Shown piece by piece: positions 8,060-20,087 of a stretch of 33,879 nucleotides of DNA. Each line of letters opens with the position of its first letter. Within the stretch, counting starts at the first letter, position 1. A model generated the notes under the pieces. It was not told where the DNA came from, searched no databases, and saw only the letters and a list, made by a program, of their open reading frames with translations. Made by a program: the position numbers and the translations under genes. Origin of the DNA: an uncultured Spongiibacteraceae bacterium (GTDB taxonomy: Bacteria; Pseudomonadota; Gammaproteobacteria; Pseudomonadales; CAMLJR01); NCBI GenBank assembly GCA_946480345.1, contig CAMLJR010000007.1:1-33879 (forward strand). The letters run 5' to 3'.

Positions 8060-9288
8060 ATTTTTGGATTGGAGCCGCGCTGCTGTGCGCGCTGACGATA
8101 GTGTTCGTGGTTGCTCCGCTTTGGCTACGCCCCCGCCGCGATAATACTGATTCGCGTGCGGCAATTATCGCGATCGCAAAAGCGCGTCTCGCTGAACTCG
8201 ATCGCGAATTTGCCAACGGCATTCTCGATGAAGTCGATTACCGCGAATTGAAACTGGAACAGCAGCGCCGCTTGTTGCAGGAAGCCGATTCGGTGGCGAC
8301 AAGCAGCGCGGCAACGCGACGCGGATCGATGGCGTTAATCGCGATGGCTGTCGTTATTCCGTTAGGTGCTGCGGCGTTTTATTTTCATTTCGGCAGCTGG
8401 GGCGACTGGAAGATTCAACAGTTGCTCGAGCAAAGCGAGCGCGAAATGCGCGCCGGCTCCGACAATCGCGCCACATTGGAAGCGTTAGGCAAAGCGCTGG
8501 AGCAACGATTGGCTCAACGCCAGGACGACGATGGCCGGCGCCGGTTCATGCTCGCGCGCATTGAGTCGGGATTCGGACGCTATGCCGAAGCGGCGAATCA
8601 ATTTCGTCAGCTGCTGCTTAAGTTTCCGGATGACGCGGGTCTGATCGCGCAACATGCGCAGGCGCAATATCTCGCTAACGATCGCCGAATGACCGCCGAT
8701 CTGAAGGCGCAGGCGGAACGTGCGCTGAAAATCGATCCGAATCAAACCACCGCGCTGGGCCTGCTCGGCATCGCCGCGTTCGACGACAAGGATTACGCAA
8801 GTGCGCTGAAATACTGGCGCCAGCTCTCTCGCTTGTTGCCGCCCGGTTCGCCCACCGCCGGTTTGATCGAGCGCGGCATTGCGCAAGCCAGCGAGGCGCT
8901 TGGCGGTGATAAAGAGGCGCTTGGCACCGATGCAGTTACAGGTCCAACGCTGAATGTATCGGTTTCGTTGTCGCCGGAACTGGCGGCAATGGCGCCGTCT
9001 CGGGGCGTGCTTTTCGTATTTGCTCGCGCCGTCGGTGGCCCACCCATGCCGCTCGCGGTCGCTCGACTCGATCCATCGAAGCTTCCGCTTGAAGTGACCC
9101 TCGACGATTCGATGGCGATGGCCAAAGGGATGACGCTCTCCAGCTTCAAACAGGTGGAGGTCATCGCTCGAATAACCGCATCCGGTCAGGTACGCGGTGC
9201 GCCGGGCGATGTTGAGGGCGGCAGTGGAACGCTGACGCTCGATGGCGGCGTGCAAAAGGTCAGTCTGGTGATTGATCGCAAGCTGTAA
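8056..9288 (+). CDS. ccmI: Apocytochrome c chaperone CcmI
   Basis: This 410-residue protein has two N-terminal transmembrane segments (about residues 1-23 and 92-112) flanking a cytoplasmic leucine-rich loop, followed by a periplasmic part with TPR-like helices (about 120-280) and a C-terminal beta-rich domain (GPTLNVSVSLSPELAAM onward) typical of CcmI/CycH. It binds the C-terminus of apocytochrome c and presents it to CcmF/CcmH. The start is GTG in the GTGA overlap with ccmH. It is the last gene of the ccm operon; 155 bp without a convincing terminator separate it from smc. Confidence 0.92.
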   Translation: MNFWIGAALLCALTIVFVVAPLWLRPRRDNTDSRAAIIAIAKARLAELDREFANGILDEVDYRELKLEQQRRLLQEADSVATSSAATRRGSMALIAMAVVIPLGAAAFYFHFGSWGDWKIQQLLEQSEREMRAGSDNRATLEALGKALEQRLAQRQDDDGRRRFMLARIESGFGRYAEAANQFRQLLLKFPDDAGLIAQHAQAQYLANDRRMTADLKAQAERALKIDPNQTTALGLLGIAAFDDKDYASALKYWRQLSRLLPPGSPTAGLIERGIAQASEALGGDKEALGTDAVTGPTLNVSVSLSPELAAMAPSRGVLFVFARAVGGPPMPLAVARLDPSKLPLEVTLDDSMAMAKGMTLSSFKQVEVIARITASGQVRGAPGDVEGGSGTLTLDGGVQKVSLVIDRKL

Positions 9289-9443
9289 ATGGGTCGTTGA
9301 GCCACAGTTTTCCGCAATCGTAGTCTCTGCTTTCCAAACCCGATACACTACGCGGCCATACGCGCTCGCGGGTTTTCACTCGGTTGTCGCATTCATCAAA
9401 ATAATAAGAAAATCAAAATACTAGACATGAGTTTTAACGTTCT

Positions 9444-12400
9444 ATGCGATTGAAATGCATCAAGCTGGCGGGCTTCAAATCATTTGTCGATCCGACCACC
9501 GTTAATTTCCCCAGCAACCTGGCCGCGATTGTCGGCCCGAACGGCTGCGGCAAGTCGAACGTAATCGACGCCGTGCGTTGGGTCATGGGCGAAAGCTCGG
9601 CCAAAAACCTGCGTGGCGAATCGATGATCGATGTCATTTTCAATGGCTCGGTCAATCGCAAACCCGTAGGGCAGGCGTCGATCGAACTGGTATTCGACAA
9701 TGCCGATGGCGGTCTCGGCGGCGAATACGCTGCGTTTGCGGAAATCTCGATCAAGCGCAAGGTGTCGCGCGATGGCATGTCGGACTACTTCCTGAACGGC
9801 CAGAAATGCCGCCGCCGCGATATCACCGACATCTTCCTCGGCACCGGTCTCGGCCCGCGCAGTTACGCGATCATCGAGCAGGGCATGATCTCGAAGCTGA
9901 TTGAAGCGAAGCCCGACGAGCTGCGGATTTTCATCGAAGAAGCGGCGGGTATCTCCAAATACAAAGAACGCCGGCGCGAAACCGAAAACCGCATGCGCCG
10001 CACGCAGGAAAACCTCGAACGTCTTACCGACTTGCGCGATGAACTTGAGCGTCAGTTGCAGCATCTGCAACGGCAGGCGCAGGCCGCCGAGCGCTATACC
10101 GAACTGAAGAAAGAAGAGCGTCTGCTGAAAGCGCAATTGCAGGCTCTGCAATGGAAGCATCTCGATATCGAAGTCTCGCAACGCGAGCGTCAGATCGGCG
10201 AACTCGAAGTGCGTCTGGAAGCGGTGATCGCGGAGCAGCGCGCGGTCGATGCCGCGATCGAAAAGCACCGCGATGGCCACAGCGAGTTGAACGATCGTTT
10301 CAATGAGGTGCAGGGCCGTTATTACGCCTTGGGCGCCGAAATCGCGCGCGCCGAGCAGGGCATTCATCACCAGCAGGAACGTGCGCGCCAACTGCGCGAA
10401 GACCTGCTGCGCGCCGAGCGCGATCTGGCACAGGCGCGCGAACATTTGCAGTCCGATGCGCAGAAGCAAACCGAATGGCGCGCCGAGCTCGAACAAATCC
10501 AGCCTGAGCTGGAATTGACCGAAGCCACCGCCGAAGAATCGGCAGCGCAATTGCTCGCCGCTGAACAGGCCATGCAGGAATGGCAGCAGCAGTGGGACGA
10601 CTTCAACCAGCGCGCTGCCGCGCCGCGTCAGCAGGCGGAAGTTCAGCAATCGCGCATTCAACATCTCGATCAGGCGTTGCGTCGTTTTCAGGAGCGCGTC
10701 GCCAAGCTTGAAGCGGAAAAAGCCGGCCTCGGTGCCGAGATCGGAGGCGACGATGTCGAGCTGCTGAACGAGCAGCTGGCCGAACTCGAACTTCAGGTCG
10801 AAGAAAAACAACACGCGGTCGATTCGCTGCTCGCTGAAATCGAAGCGCAGCGCGATGCGATTCAGCGCGATAACGCCGAGCTCGATCGACTGCGCAGCGA
10901 TCTGCAAAGCAAGCGCGGTCGCCGTGCCTCGCTCGAAGCCTTGCAGCAGGCTGCGCTCGGGCAACAGGGCGGCGTGATCAATGACTGGCTGAAACAGCAC
11001 GGTCTCAACGGCAGCACGCGGCTCGCGGAAAAACTACAGGTCAATAACGGTTGGCAGACCGCAGTCGAAACCGTACTTGGCGAACAATTGCAGGCAGTGT
11101 GCGTCGATAGTTTTGCTGAGCTGGTGAATTCGGCGGCGCAAATCAAGAAAGGCCGCGTAACGCTGCTCGAAGAACAGGCCGTTAATCCGGTCACGGCAAA
11201 CGCTTCGCTGACGCGTTTGCTCGACCACGTCACTGGCGATGCCGCCGTGAATGGTTTGCTCGCCGGTATTTATTGCGCGGACAGCGTCGATGCCGCGCTG
11301 GCGCAGCGTGCGCAGCTCGCCGCGAACGAATCGATCGTGACGCGCGACGGTCTGTGGTTTGGGCCGAACTGGTTGCGTGTGGCGCGCGCCGATGATGCGC
11401 AGAGCGGCGTACTTGCGCGTCAGCAGGAACTCACCGAATTGGAACCGGCGATTGCCGCAGCCGAAGAAAGCATCGAAGCGCTCGTTGAAAAATTGGCGTC
11501 GGTGCGTGAGCAGTTGCGCAGCAGCGAGCAGCGTCGCGACGATTCGCAGCGCGAGCTGCAACAGTTCAGTCGCAATCATGGCGAGTTGCGTTCGCAGCTC
11601 AGCGCGAAGCAAGTGCGCATCGAGCAAACGGCGCAGCGTCGTGAGCGTCTTAATCGCGAGATCGACGAAGGCCGCGAACAATTCCGTATCGAAGAAGAGA
11701 ATCTTGGTGAAGCGCGGCTGTTATTGCAGGATGCGATCGACAGCATGCAAACCGATTCAGTCGCGCGCGAAGAAATGTTGCGCACGCGCGACAGCAATCG
11801 GCAGACACTCGACGCCGTGCGGGATCGTGCGCGCAATGAGCGCGATCGCGCGCATCAACTGGCAATCCGCGAGCAAACGCTGCGTTCGCAGTTGGACTCG
11901 ACCGCGTCCGGTATCGAGCGTACGCACAATCAGGTGCAACAACTTGAGGAGCGTCAGATTGCGCTGAAAGAAGACATTGCCGCAGCCGAAGAGCCGGCCG
12001 ATGAACAGAAACTCGAACTCGAAGCGCTGCTGGAAAAACGGCTCAGTGTCGAAGGCGAGTTGAGCGAAGCGCGGCGCAACCTGGATGCGGTCGAGCATGC
12101 GTTGCGTCAAGCCGAACAGTCGCGTCACAGCATCGAACAGCGTGCGCAGGAAGTGCGCTCCGAGCTCGAAAAGATGCGTCTCGAAACGCAAGGTTTGGCA
12201 GTGCGGCGTCGCACGTTGCAGGAACAACTCATCGAAAGCCAGTTCGATCTCGATGCGGTGCTGACGAACTTGCCCGAAGGGGCTACGGAAGGCGAATGGA
12301 TCGAAAATCTCGAATCGTGCGGCCGCAAAATCGCGCGCCTCGGCCCGATCAACCTCGCGGCGATCGACGAATACAAAGTGCAATCCGAGCGTAAACATTA

Positions 12401-12953
12401 TCTCGACGCGCAAAACAACGATCTGGTCGAAGCGCTGACCACATTGGAAAATGCAATCCGCCGTATCGACAAAGAAACGCGATCGCGTTTCCAGGCAACG
12501 TTCGATCAGGTGAACCAAGGGCTCGGCGAGTTATTTCCCAAAGTGTTTGGCGGCGGCCATGCCTATCTCGAAATGACCGGCGACGATTTGCTCGACACGG
12601 GCATCACGATCATGGCGCGCCCGCCCGGCAAGCGAAACAGCACGATTCATCTGTTGTCGGGCGGCGAAAAAGCGCTGACCGCGATTGCGCTCGTGTTTTC
12701 GATTTTCCGGCTAAATCCTGCGCCATTTTGCATGCTCGACGAAGTCGATGCGCCGCTCGACGATGTCAACGTCGGTCGTTATGCGCGCATGGTTAAAGAG
12801 ATGTCGTCGCAAGTGCAGTTCATCTACATCACCCACAATAAAATCGCGATGGAAATCGCCGATCAATTGATGGGTGTGACGATGCACGAACCCGGCGTAT
12901 CGCGACTGGTAACGGTGGATATCGAAGAAGCAGCGGAGATGGCTGCGTCTTAA
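9444..12953 (+). CDS. smc: Chromosome segregation ATPase SMC
   Basis: This 1169-residue protein has the full SMC layout: Walker A GPNGCGKSN (31-39), a long coiled coil, a hinge at about residues 490-660, a second coiled coil, the ABC signature LSGGEKALTA (1071-1080) and Walker B FCMLDEVDAPLDD (about 1095). It forms ring-shaped dimers that load on DNA with ScpA/ScpB and compact and separate chromosomes. Linkage to zipA and ligA is standard in Pseudomonas-like gammaproteobacteria, which use SMC rather than MukB. The start MRLKCIKLAGFKSFV matches family N-termini. No scpA or scpB lies in the window. Confidence 0.97.
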   Translation: MRLKCIKLAGFKSFVDPTTVNFPSNLAAIVGPNGCGKSNVIDAVRWVMGESSAKNLRGESMIDVIFNGSVNRKPVGQASIELVFDNADGGLGGEYAAFAEISIKRKVSRDGMSDYFLNGQKCRRRDITDIFLGTGLGPRSYAIIEQGMISKLIEAKPDELRIFIEEAAGISKYKERRRETENRMRRTQENLERLTDLRDELERQLQHLQRQAQAAERYTELKKEERLLKAQLQALQWKHLDIEVSQRERQIGELEVRLEAVIAEQRAVDAAIEKHRDGHSELNDRFNEVQGRYYALGAEIARAEQGIHHQQERARQLREDLLRAERDLAQAREHLQSDAQKQTEWRAELEQIQPELELTEATAEESAAQLLAAEQAMQEWQQQWDDFNQRAAAPRQQAEVQQSRIQHLDQALRRFQERVAKLEAEKAGLGAEIGGDDVELLNEQLAELELQVEEKQHAVDSLLAEIEAQRDAIQRDNAELDRLRSDLQSKRGRRASLEALQQAALGQQGGVINDWLKQHGLNGSTRLAEKLQVNNGWQTAVETVLGEQLQAVCVDSFAELVNSAAQIKKGRVTLLEEQAVNPVTANASLTRLLDHVTGDAAVNGLLAGIYCADSVDAALAQRAQLAANESIVTRDGLWFGPNWLRVARADDAQSGVLARQQELTELEPAIAAAEESIEALVEKLASVREQLRSSEQRRDDSQRELQQFSRNHGELRSQLSAKQVRIEQTAQRRERLNREIDEGREQFRIEEENLGEARLLLQDAIDSMQTDSVAREEMLRTRDSNRQTLDAVRDRARNERDRAHQLAIREQTLRSQLDSTASGIERTHNQVQQLEERQIALKEDIAAAEEPADEQKLELEALLEKRLSVEGELSEARRNLDAVEHALRQAEQSRHSIEQRAQEVRSELEKMRLETQGLAVRRRTLQEQLIESQFDLDAVLTNLPEGATEGEWIENLESCGRKIARLGPINLAAIDEYKVQSERKHYLDAQNNDLVEALTTLENAIRRIDKETRSRFQATFDQVNQGLGELFPKVFGGGHAYLEMTGDDLLDTGITIMARPPGKRNSTIHLLSGGEKALTAIALVFSIFRLNPAPFCMLDEVDAPLDDVNVGRYARMVKEMSSQVQFIYITHNKIAMEIADQLMGVTMHEPGVSRLVTVDIEEAAEMAAS

Positions 12954-13073
12954 TGCGATAAGGTCTTCGATTGAATATGGATATTTGAGTAGACGCGTGG
13001 AACAATACAGCGCCGCTGTTATCCATAAACGAATCTTAGAAGAAGCCGTTACGGTGGGGGTAAACAAACCGCT

Positions 13074-16188
<3,115 letters not shown>

Positions 16189-16282
16189 TCGTTTCCATTC
16201 TAAGAAACCAAATTGTTACGTCTCTAGTTGAGCAAGTTGTCATTTAACTCACCGGAATCAGAGCCTATTTTTACGGTTTTCT

Positions 16283-16326
16283 CCCTCATTTGAGGGGCTG
16301 AAATATCTGAGATGGTGTGCTCTAAT
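16283..16326 (+). promoter_or_regulatory. Candidate promoter and operator-like dyad before the 2-oxoacid oxidoreductase operon
   Basis: A sigma70-like pair CTGAAA (16298-16303, 4 of 6 matches) and TCTAAT (16321-16326, 5 of 6) with 17-bp spacing lies about 100 bp before the TTG start at 16426. Directly upstream of the -35 is a perfect dyad CCCTCA-TT-TGAGGG (16283-16296), the usual position for an activator or regulator site. The regulator is not identifiable from sequence. The rest of the 237-bp gap (16189-16425) shows nothing else. Confidence 0.4.
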
Positions 16327-16425
16327 TTAAAAGATTTGTGCGGACCGCTTTGTCGTTTTCGATTTCGCTCGAACGGCGCGGTAATGTACTGAAAGAGCTT
16401 TGTTCACACGCGTGAGAACCTCGTC

Positions 16426-18204
16426 TTGAAACCAACAGATAGTGCCAATCCAGAATATTTTCATAAAGTTGTCGATTGTCAGTATGCCTGTCCGGCGCAC
16501 ACCCCTGTGCCGGAATATATTCGCCTGATTTCGGCGGGTCGTTACGCCGATGCCTACATGATCAATTGGGAATCGAATGTGTTTCCCGGCGTGCTCGGTC
16601 GTACCTGTGACCGCCCCTGCGAGCCTGCATGCCGTCGTGGTCGCGTCGAGGATCAGCCGGTCGCAATTTGCCGCTTGAAGCGCGTCGCGGCCGACTTCAA
16701 GACCGACATCCGCGATCGCCTGCCGCAAATTCCCGCAAAGAAAAACGGTAAGCGGGTTGCGTGCATCGGCGGCGGACCGGCCGCGCTGACCGTGTGCCGC
16801 GATTTGATGCCGCTCGGTTATCACATCGATCTGTACGACGATCAGAACGCTGGCGGCGGTTTCATGCGTAGTCAGATTCCCTCGTTCCGTCTGCCGGAGC
16901 AGGTGCTGAACGAAGAAGTTGGCTACATCCTCGACATGGGTGTGGTGACGCATTTCAACACCTATGTCGACAGCCTGAAAGGCGTGCTCGATAAAGGTTA
17001 TGACGCGGTATTCGTGGGCACCGGCGCACCGCGCGGTCGCGATCTCGAAATACCCGGTCGCCAGGAAGGTGCCGCCAATATCCATATCGGTATCGATTGG
17101 TTGTCGAGCGTCGCGTTCAGCCACATCACCAAGGTCGGTAAGAAAGTTATTGTGCTCGGCGGCGGTAATACCGCGATGGACTGCTGCCGCACATCGCTGC
17201 GTTTGGGCGGCGAAAGCGTGCAGGTTGTTGTGCGTAGCCCGCGCTCGGAAATGAAAGCCTCGCCGTGGGAAATCGAAGATGCCGAACGCGAAGGCGTGCC
17301 GATGCATGAAAATCATGTGCCGGTTAAATTCGTTGTCGAAGACGGCAAGCTCAAAGGCATCACCTTCGAGAAAGTCAAAGCGGTCTACGACAGCAATGGC
17401 AAACGCTCGCTCGTTCCTACCGGCGAAGATCACGTGTTTTTCGAATGCGACGATGTGTTGATCGCCGTTGGCCAGGAAAACTCTTTCCCATGGATCGAGC
17501 GCGATATCGGTCTCGAATTCGGCAAATGGGATATGCCCGTCGTCGATGAAGCAACATTCCAATCGACCAATCCCAAAGTGTTTTTCGGTGGCGATGCGGC
17601 GTTCGGTCCGAAGAACGTCATCACCGCGGTGGCGCATGGCCATCAGGCAGCAGTCTCGATCGATCTGTTCTGCCGCAGCGAAGATGTGCGCAAACGCCCA
17701 GCCCCCGGCGTGACACTGATCAGCCAGAAGATGGGTGTGCACGAATGGAGCTACGACAGCAAAGTCGAAGACGACAAGCGTTTTGCCGTGCCGCATGCGG
17801 AAGTGAAAACCACGCTGACCGATCGCAAGCTGGAAGTAGAACTTGGCTTCGACATCGACACAGCGATTAAGGAAGCGCAGCGCTGTCTGAATTGTGATGT
17901 GCAGACGGTATTCACCGAATCGCGCTGCATCGAATGCGATGCGTGCGCGGATATTTGTCCGACCGAATGTATTTCATTCGTCCATAACGCTGAAGAGCCG
18001 GTGTTGCGTCAAACACTGCGCGCGCCGGCGAATAATCTCGCGCAGGATATTTACGTTTCCGCCGACCTCGCGACGAAGCGCGTGTTGGTGAAAGACGAGA
18101 ACGTGTGCCTGCATTGCGGATTGTGTGCGGAACGTTGCCCGACTGGCGCGTGGGATATGCAGAAGTTTCTTTATCAGGTTTCCAAAGCGGGGCAAGTCAA
18201 ATGA
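16426..18204 (+). CDS. GltD-like FAD/NAD(P)-dependent Fe-S oxidoreductase, electron-transfer subunit of 2-oxoacid oxidoreductase
   Basis: This 592-residue protein resembles the small subunit of glutamate synthase with an added ferredoxin-like tail. Visible parts: N-terminal Fe-S cysteines (CQYAC at 18-22; CDRPCEPAC at 61-69), FAD-binding IGGGPAA (114-120), NAD(P)-binding LGGGNTAMD (244-252), FAD-site FFGGDAAFGPKNVITA (386-401), and a C-terminal two-cluster ferredoxin domain (CIECDACADICP at 501 and CLHCGLCAERCP at 561). It probably passes electrons between NAD(P) and the following KorAB-like enzyme, so no separate ferredoxin is needed; this is an inference from fusion and context. The start is TTG; no upstream in-frame ATG exists and the next Met lies beyond the first cysteines. 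It overlaps the next gene by ATGA. Confidence 0.85.
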   Translation: MKPTDSANPEYFHKVVDCQYACPAHTPVPEYIRLISAGRYADAYMINWESNVFPGVLGRTCDRPCEPACRRGRVEDQPVAICRLKRVAADFKTDIRDRLPQIPAKKNGKRVACIGGGPAALTVCRDLMPLGYHIDLYDDQNAGGGFMRSQIPSFRLPEQVLNEEVGYILDMGVVTHFNTYVDSLKGVLDKGYDAVFVGTGAPRGRDLEIPGRQEGAANIHIGIDWLSSVAFSHITKVGKKVIVLGGGNTAMDCCRTSLRLGGESVQVVVRSPRSEMKASPWEIEDAEREGVPMHENHVPVKFVVEDGKLKGITFEKVKAVYDSNGKRSLVPTGEDHVFFECDDVLIAVGQENSFPWIERDIGLEFGKWDMPVVDEATFQSTNPKVFFGGDAAFGPKNVITAVAHGHQAAVSIDLFCRSEDVRKRPAPGVTLISQKMGVHEWSYDSKVEDDKRFAVPHAEVKTTLTDRKLEVELGFDIDTAIKEAQRCLNCDVQTVFTESRCIECDACADICPTECISFVHNAEEPVLRQTLRAPANNLAQDIYVSADLATKRVLVKDENVCLHCGLCAERCPTGAWDMQKFLYQVSKAGQVK

Positions 18205-20087
18205 GTAAAGAGGCAGCACTCGTGAGTCGAATTGCATCCGTTAACGATTTTGTTATCCGCTTTGCCAACGTCAACGGCACCGGTTCGGCCAGTGCGAACA
18301 ATCTGTTCGCAAAATCGATTTTCCGGATGGGTATTCCCGTCAGCCCGAAAAATATTTTTCCGTCGAATATTCAGGGTTTGCCGACGTGGTACGAAGTGCG
18401 CGTCAGCGAAAAAGGTTATATCGGCCGTCGCGGCGGTATCGATTTCATGGTCTGCGTGAATCCGCAGAGCATGGCGAAAGATATTCAGGACGTCGAACCG
18501 GGCGGATATTTTCTGTATGACAACACCAAGGCGCTCGATCTACGTTTGATGCGTCGCGATATCAATTTCATCGGCATTCCGCTGACCGAAATCTGTCGTC
18601 AAGAATATACCGATCCGCGCCAGCGCCAGTTGTTCAAAAACGTTATCTATGTTGGCGCCTTAGCGGCGCTGTTAGATATCGAATTCAAAGTGCTGACCGA
18701 TCTGATCGCCGATCAGTTCAACGGCAAGGAAAAATTGATCGCGCCGAACGTGCATGCGTTGGAGCTTGGTTTCCACTACGCGCGCGAGCATTTCGAATGC
18801 CCGCTCGGTATGCGCGTTGAGCGTCGTAATGCCGTCGGCGATGCGATTCTGATCGACGGTAATACCGCGTGCGGACTCGGCGCAATTTACGGCGGCGCAA
18901 CCGTTGCTGCGTGGTATCCGATTACGCCGTCCACATCGGTGGTCGATGCGTATGAAATGTACGCGCGTCGTCTGCGGATCGATCCCGCCAGTGGCAAGCA
19001 GAATTTCGCCATCGTGCAGGCCGAAGACGAACTCGCGGCGATCGGCATGGTGATCGGCGCGAATTGGAACGGTGCGCGTTCTTTCACTGCGACTAGCGGC
19101 CCCGGTGTTTCGTTAATGAACGAATTTCTCGGCCTCGCCTATTTCGCGGAAATTCCGGCGGTGTTGATTGATGTGCAGCGCACCGGCCCATCGACCGGTA
19201 TGCCGACGCGTACCCAGCAGTCGGACGTGTTCGAGTGCGCCTATGCATCGCATGGCGATACCAAGCATGTGCTGCTGTTCCCGTCGACACCGAAAGAATG
19301 TTTCGAAATGACCGCGAGCTCGTTCGATCTGGCTGAGCGCTTACAGACACCGGTTATTTTGCTGACCGATCTCGATCTCGGCATGAACGACACCATGTCC
19401 GAACCGCTCGTGTGGGACGATGCGCACGCTTACGATCGCGGCAAGGTGTTCACCGCTGAACAGCTCGAATCGATGAGCGAACGCTTCGGTCGTTATCTTG
19501 ATGTCGATGACGATGGCATTTGTTATCGCACTTATCCCGGCACGCATCCGACCAAGGGCAGCTTTTTCACGCGCGGCACATCGCGCGACGAATACGCGGT
19601 ATACACCGAGGACGGCGCAGCCTACGCGCGCAACATGGAGCGCCTGCTGAAGAAGTGGGAAACCGCGAAAAGTTATGTGCCGGCGCCGGAAATTATCAAC
19701 GCCGAGCATGGCAGCAATATCGGCGTGATTTATTTCGGTACCTCGCAAGCGGCCACTATCGAAGCCGTCGATCATTTGCGCGAAGACAACGAGATTGCCG
19801 TTGATACATTGCGAATCAAAGCATTTCCGTTCAACCGCGACGTTGAAGATTTCATTGCGCAGCACGACACGGTGTTTGTGGTCGAGCAAAACCGCGACGG
19901 ACAAATGCGTTCGCTGTTGATCAACGAGTGCGAAATCAATCCGGCAAAACTCGTCGCATTGTTGAACTACGACGGCATGCCGATTACCGCGCGTTATGTG
20001 CAGGGCAAAATCGCCGACTATTTACAAGCTGCCAATGTAACGCCGCTGCGTCGTCAGGCTGGCCAAAAAGCGGAGCGCAAATCATGA
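18201..20087 (+). CDS. korA: 2-oxoacid:acceptor oxidoreductase alpha subunit (gamma-alpha fusion, KorA-like)
   Basis: This 628-residue protein fuses an N-terminal gamma domain (about 15-190, with NGTGSASANNLFAKS and GRRGGIDFMVCVN) to the pyrimidine-binding alpha domain (ACGLGAIYGGATVAAWYPITPSTSVVDAYE, about 223-252; EDELAAIGMVIGANWNG). Such fusions are typical of 2-oxoglutarate:ferredoxin oxidoreductases. With the beta subunit it would decarboxylate a 2-oxoacid oxidatively, forming an acyl-CoA. The ATG at 18201, overlapping the upstream stop, was chosen; the open frame extends back into the preceding gene without family support. 2-oxoglutarate as substrate is likely but not proven by sequence alone. 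Confidence 0.88.
   Translation: MSKEAALVSRIASVNDFVIRFANVNGTGSASANNLFAKSIFRMGIPVSPKNIFPSNIQGLPTWYEVRVSEKGYIGRRGGIDFMVCVNPQSMAKDIQDVEPGGYFLYDNTKALDLRLMRRDINFIGIPLTEICRQEYTDPRQRQLFKNVIYVGALAALLDIEFKVLTDLIADQFNGKEKLIAPNVHALELGFHYAREHFECPLGMRVERRNAVGDAILIDGNTACGLGAIYGGATVAAWYPITPSTSVVDAYEMYARRLRIDPASGKQNFAIVQAEDELAAIGMVIGANWNGARSFTATSGPGVSLMNEFLGLAYFAEIPAVLIDVQRTGPSTGMPTRTQQSDVFECAYASHGDTKHVLLFPSTPKECFEMTASSFDLAERLQTPVILLTDLDLGMNDTMSEPLVWDDAHAYDRGKVFTAEQLESMSERFGRYLDVDDDGICYRTYPGTHPTKGSFFTRGTSRDEYAVYTEDGAAYARNMERLLKKWETAKSYVPAPEIINAEHGSNIGVIYFGTSQAATIEAVDHLREDNEIAVDTLRIKAFPFNRDVEDFIAQHDTVFVVEQNRDGQMRSLLINECEINPAKLVALLNYDGMPITARYVQGKIADYLQAANVTPLRRQAGQKAERKS

Noticed and set aside
9289..9443. Promoter or terminator between ccmI and smc
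   Set aside because: TACACT-like -10 sequences occur but with only 3 of 6 matches at -35, and no convincing hairpin is present, so no site is called.
9480..11000. 506-codon open frame antisense to smc
   Set aside because: It mirrors the codon bias of smc, has low-complexity Leu/Phe/Arg-rich sequence, no ribosome binding site and no family motif; smc on the other strand is unambiguous.
11034..12518. Further long antisense frames within smc (11034-11681 and 11757-12518)
   Set aside because: Same shadow pattern as the other smc antisense frames, with no independent evidence of coding.
16327..17796. 489-codon open frame antisense to the FAD oxidoreductase gene
   Set aside because: The composition (His/Ala/Arg-rich) is that of a shadow frame, and the plus strand has clear cofactor motifs throughout.
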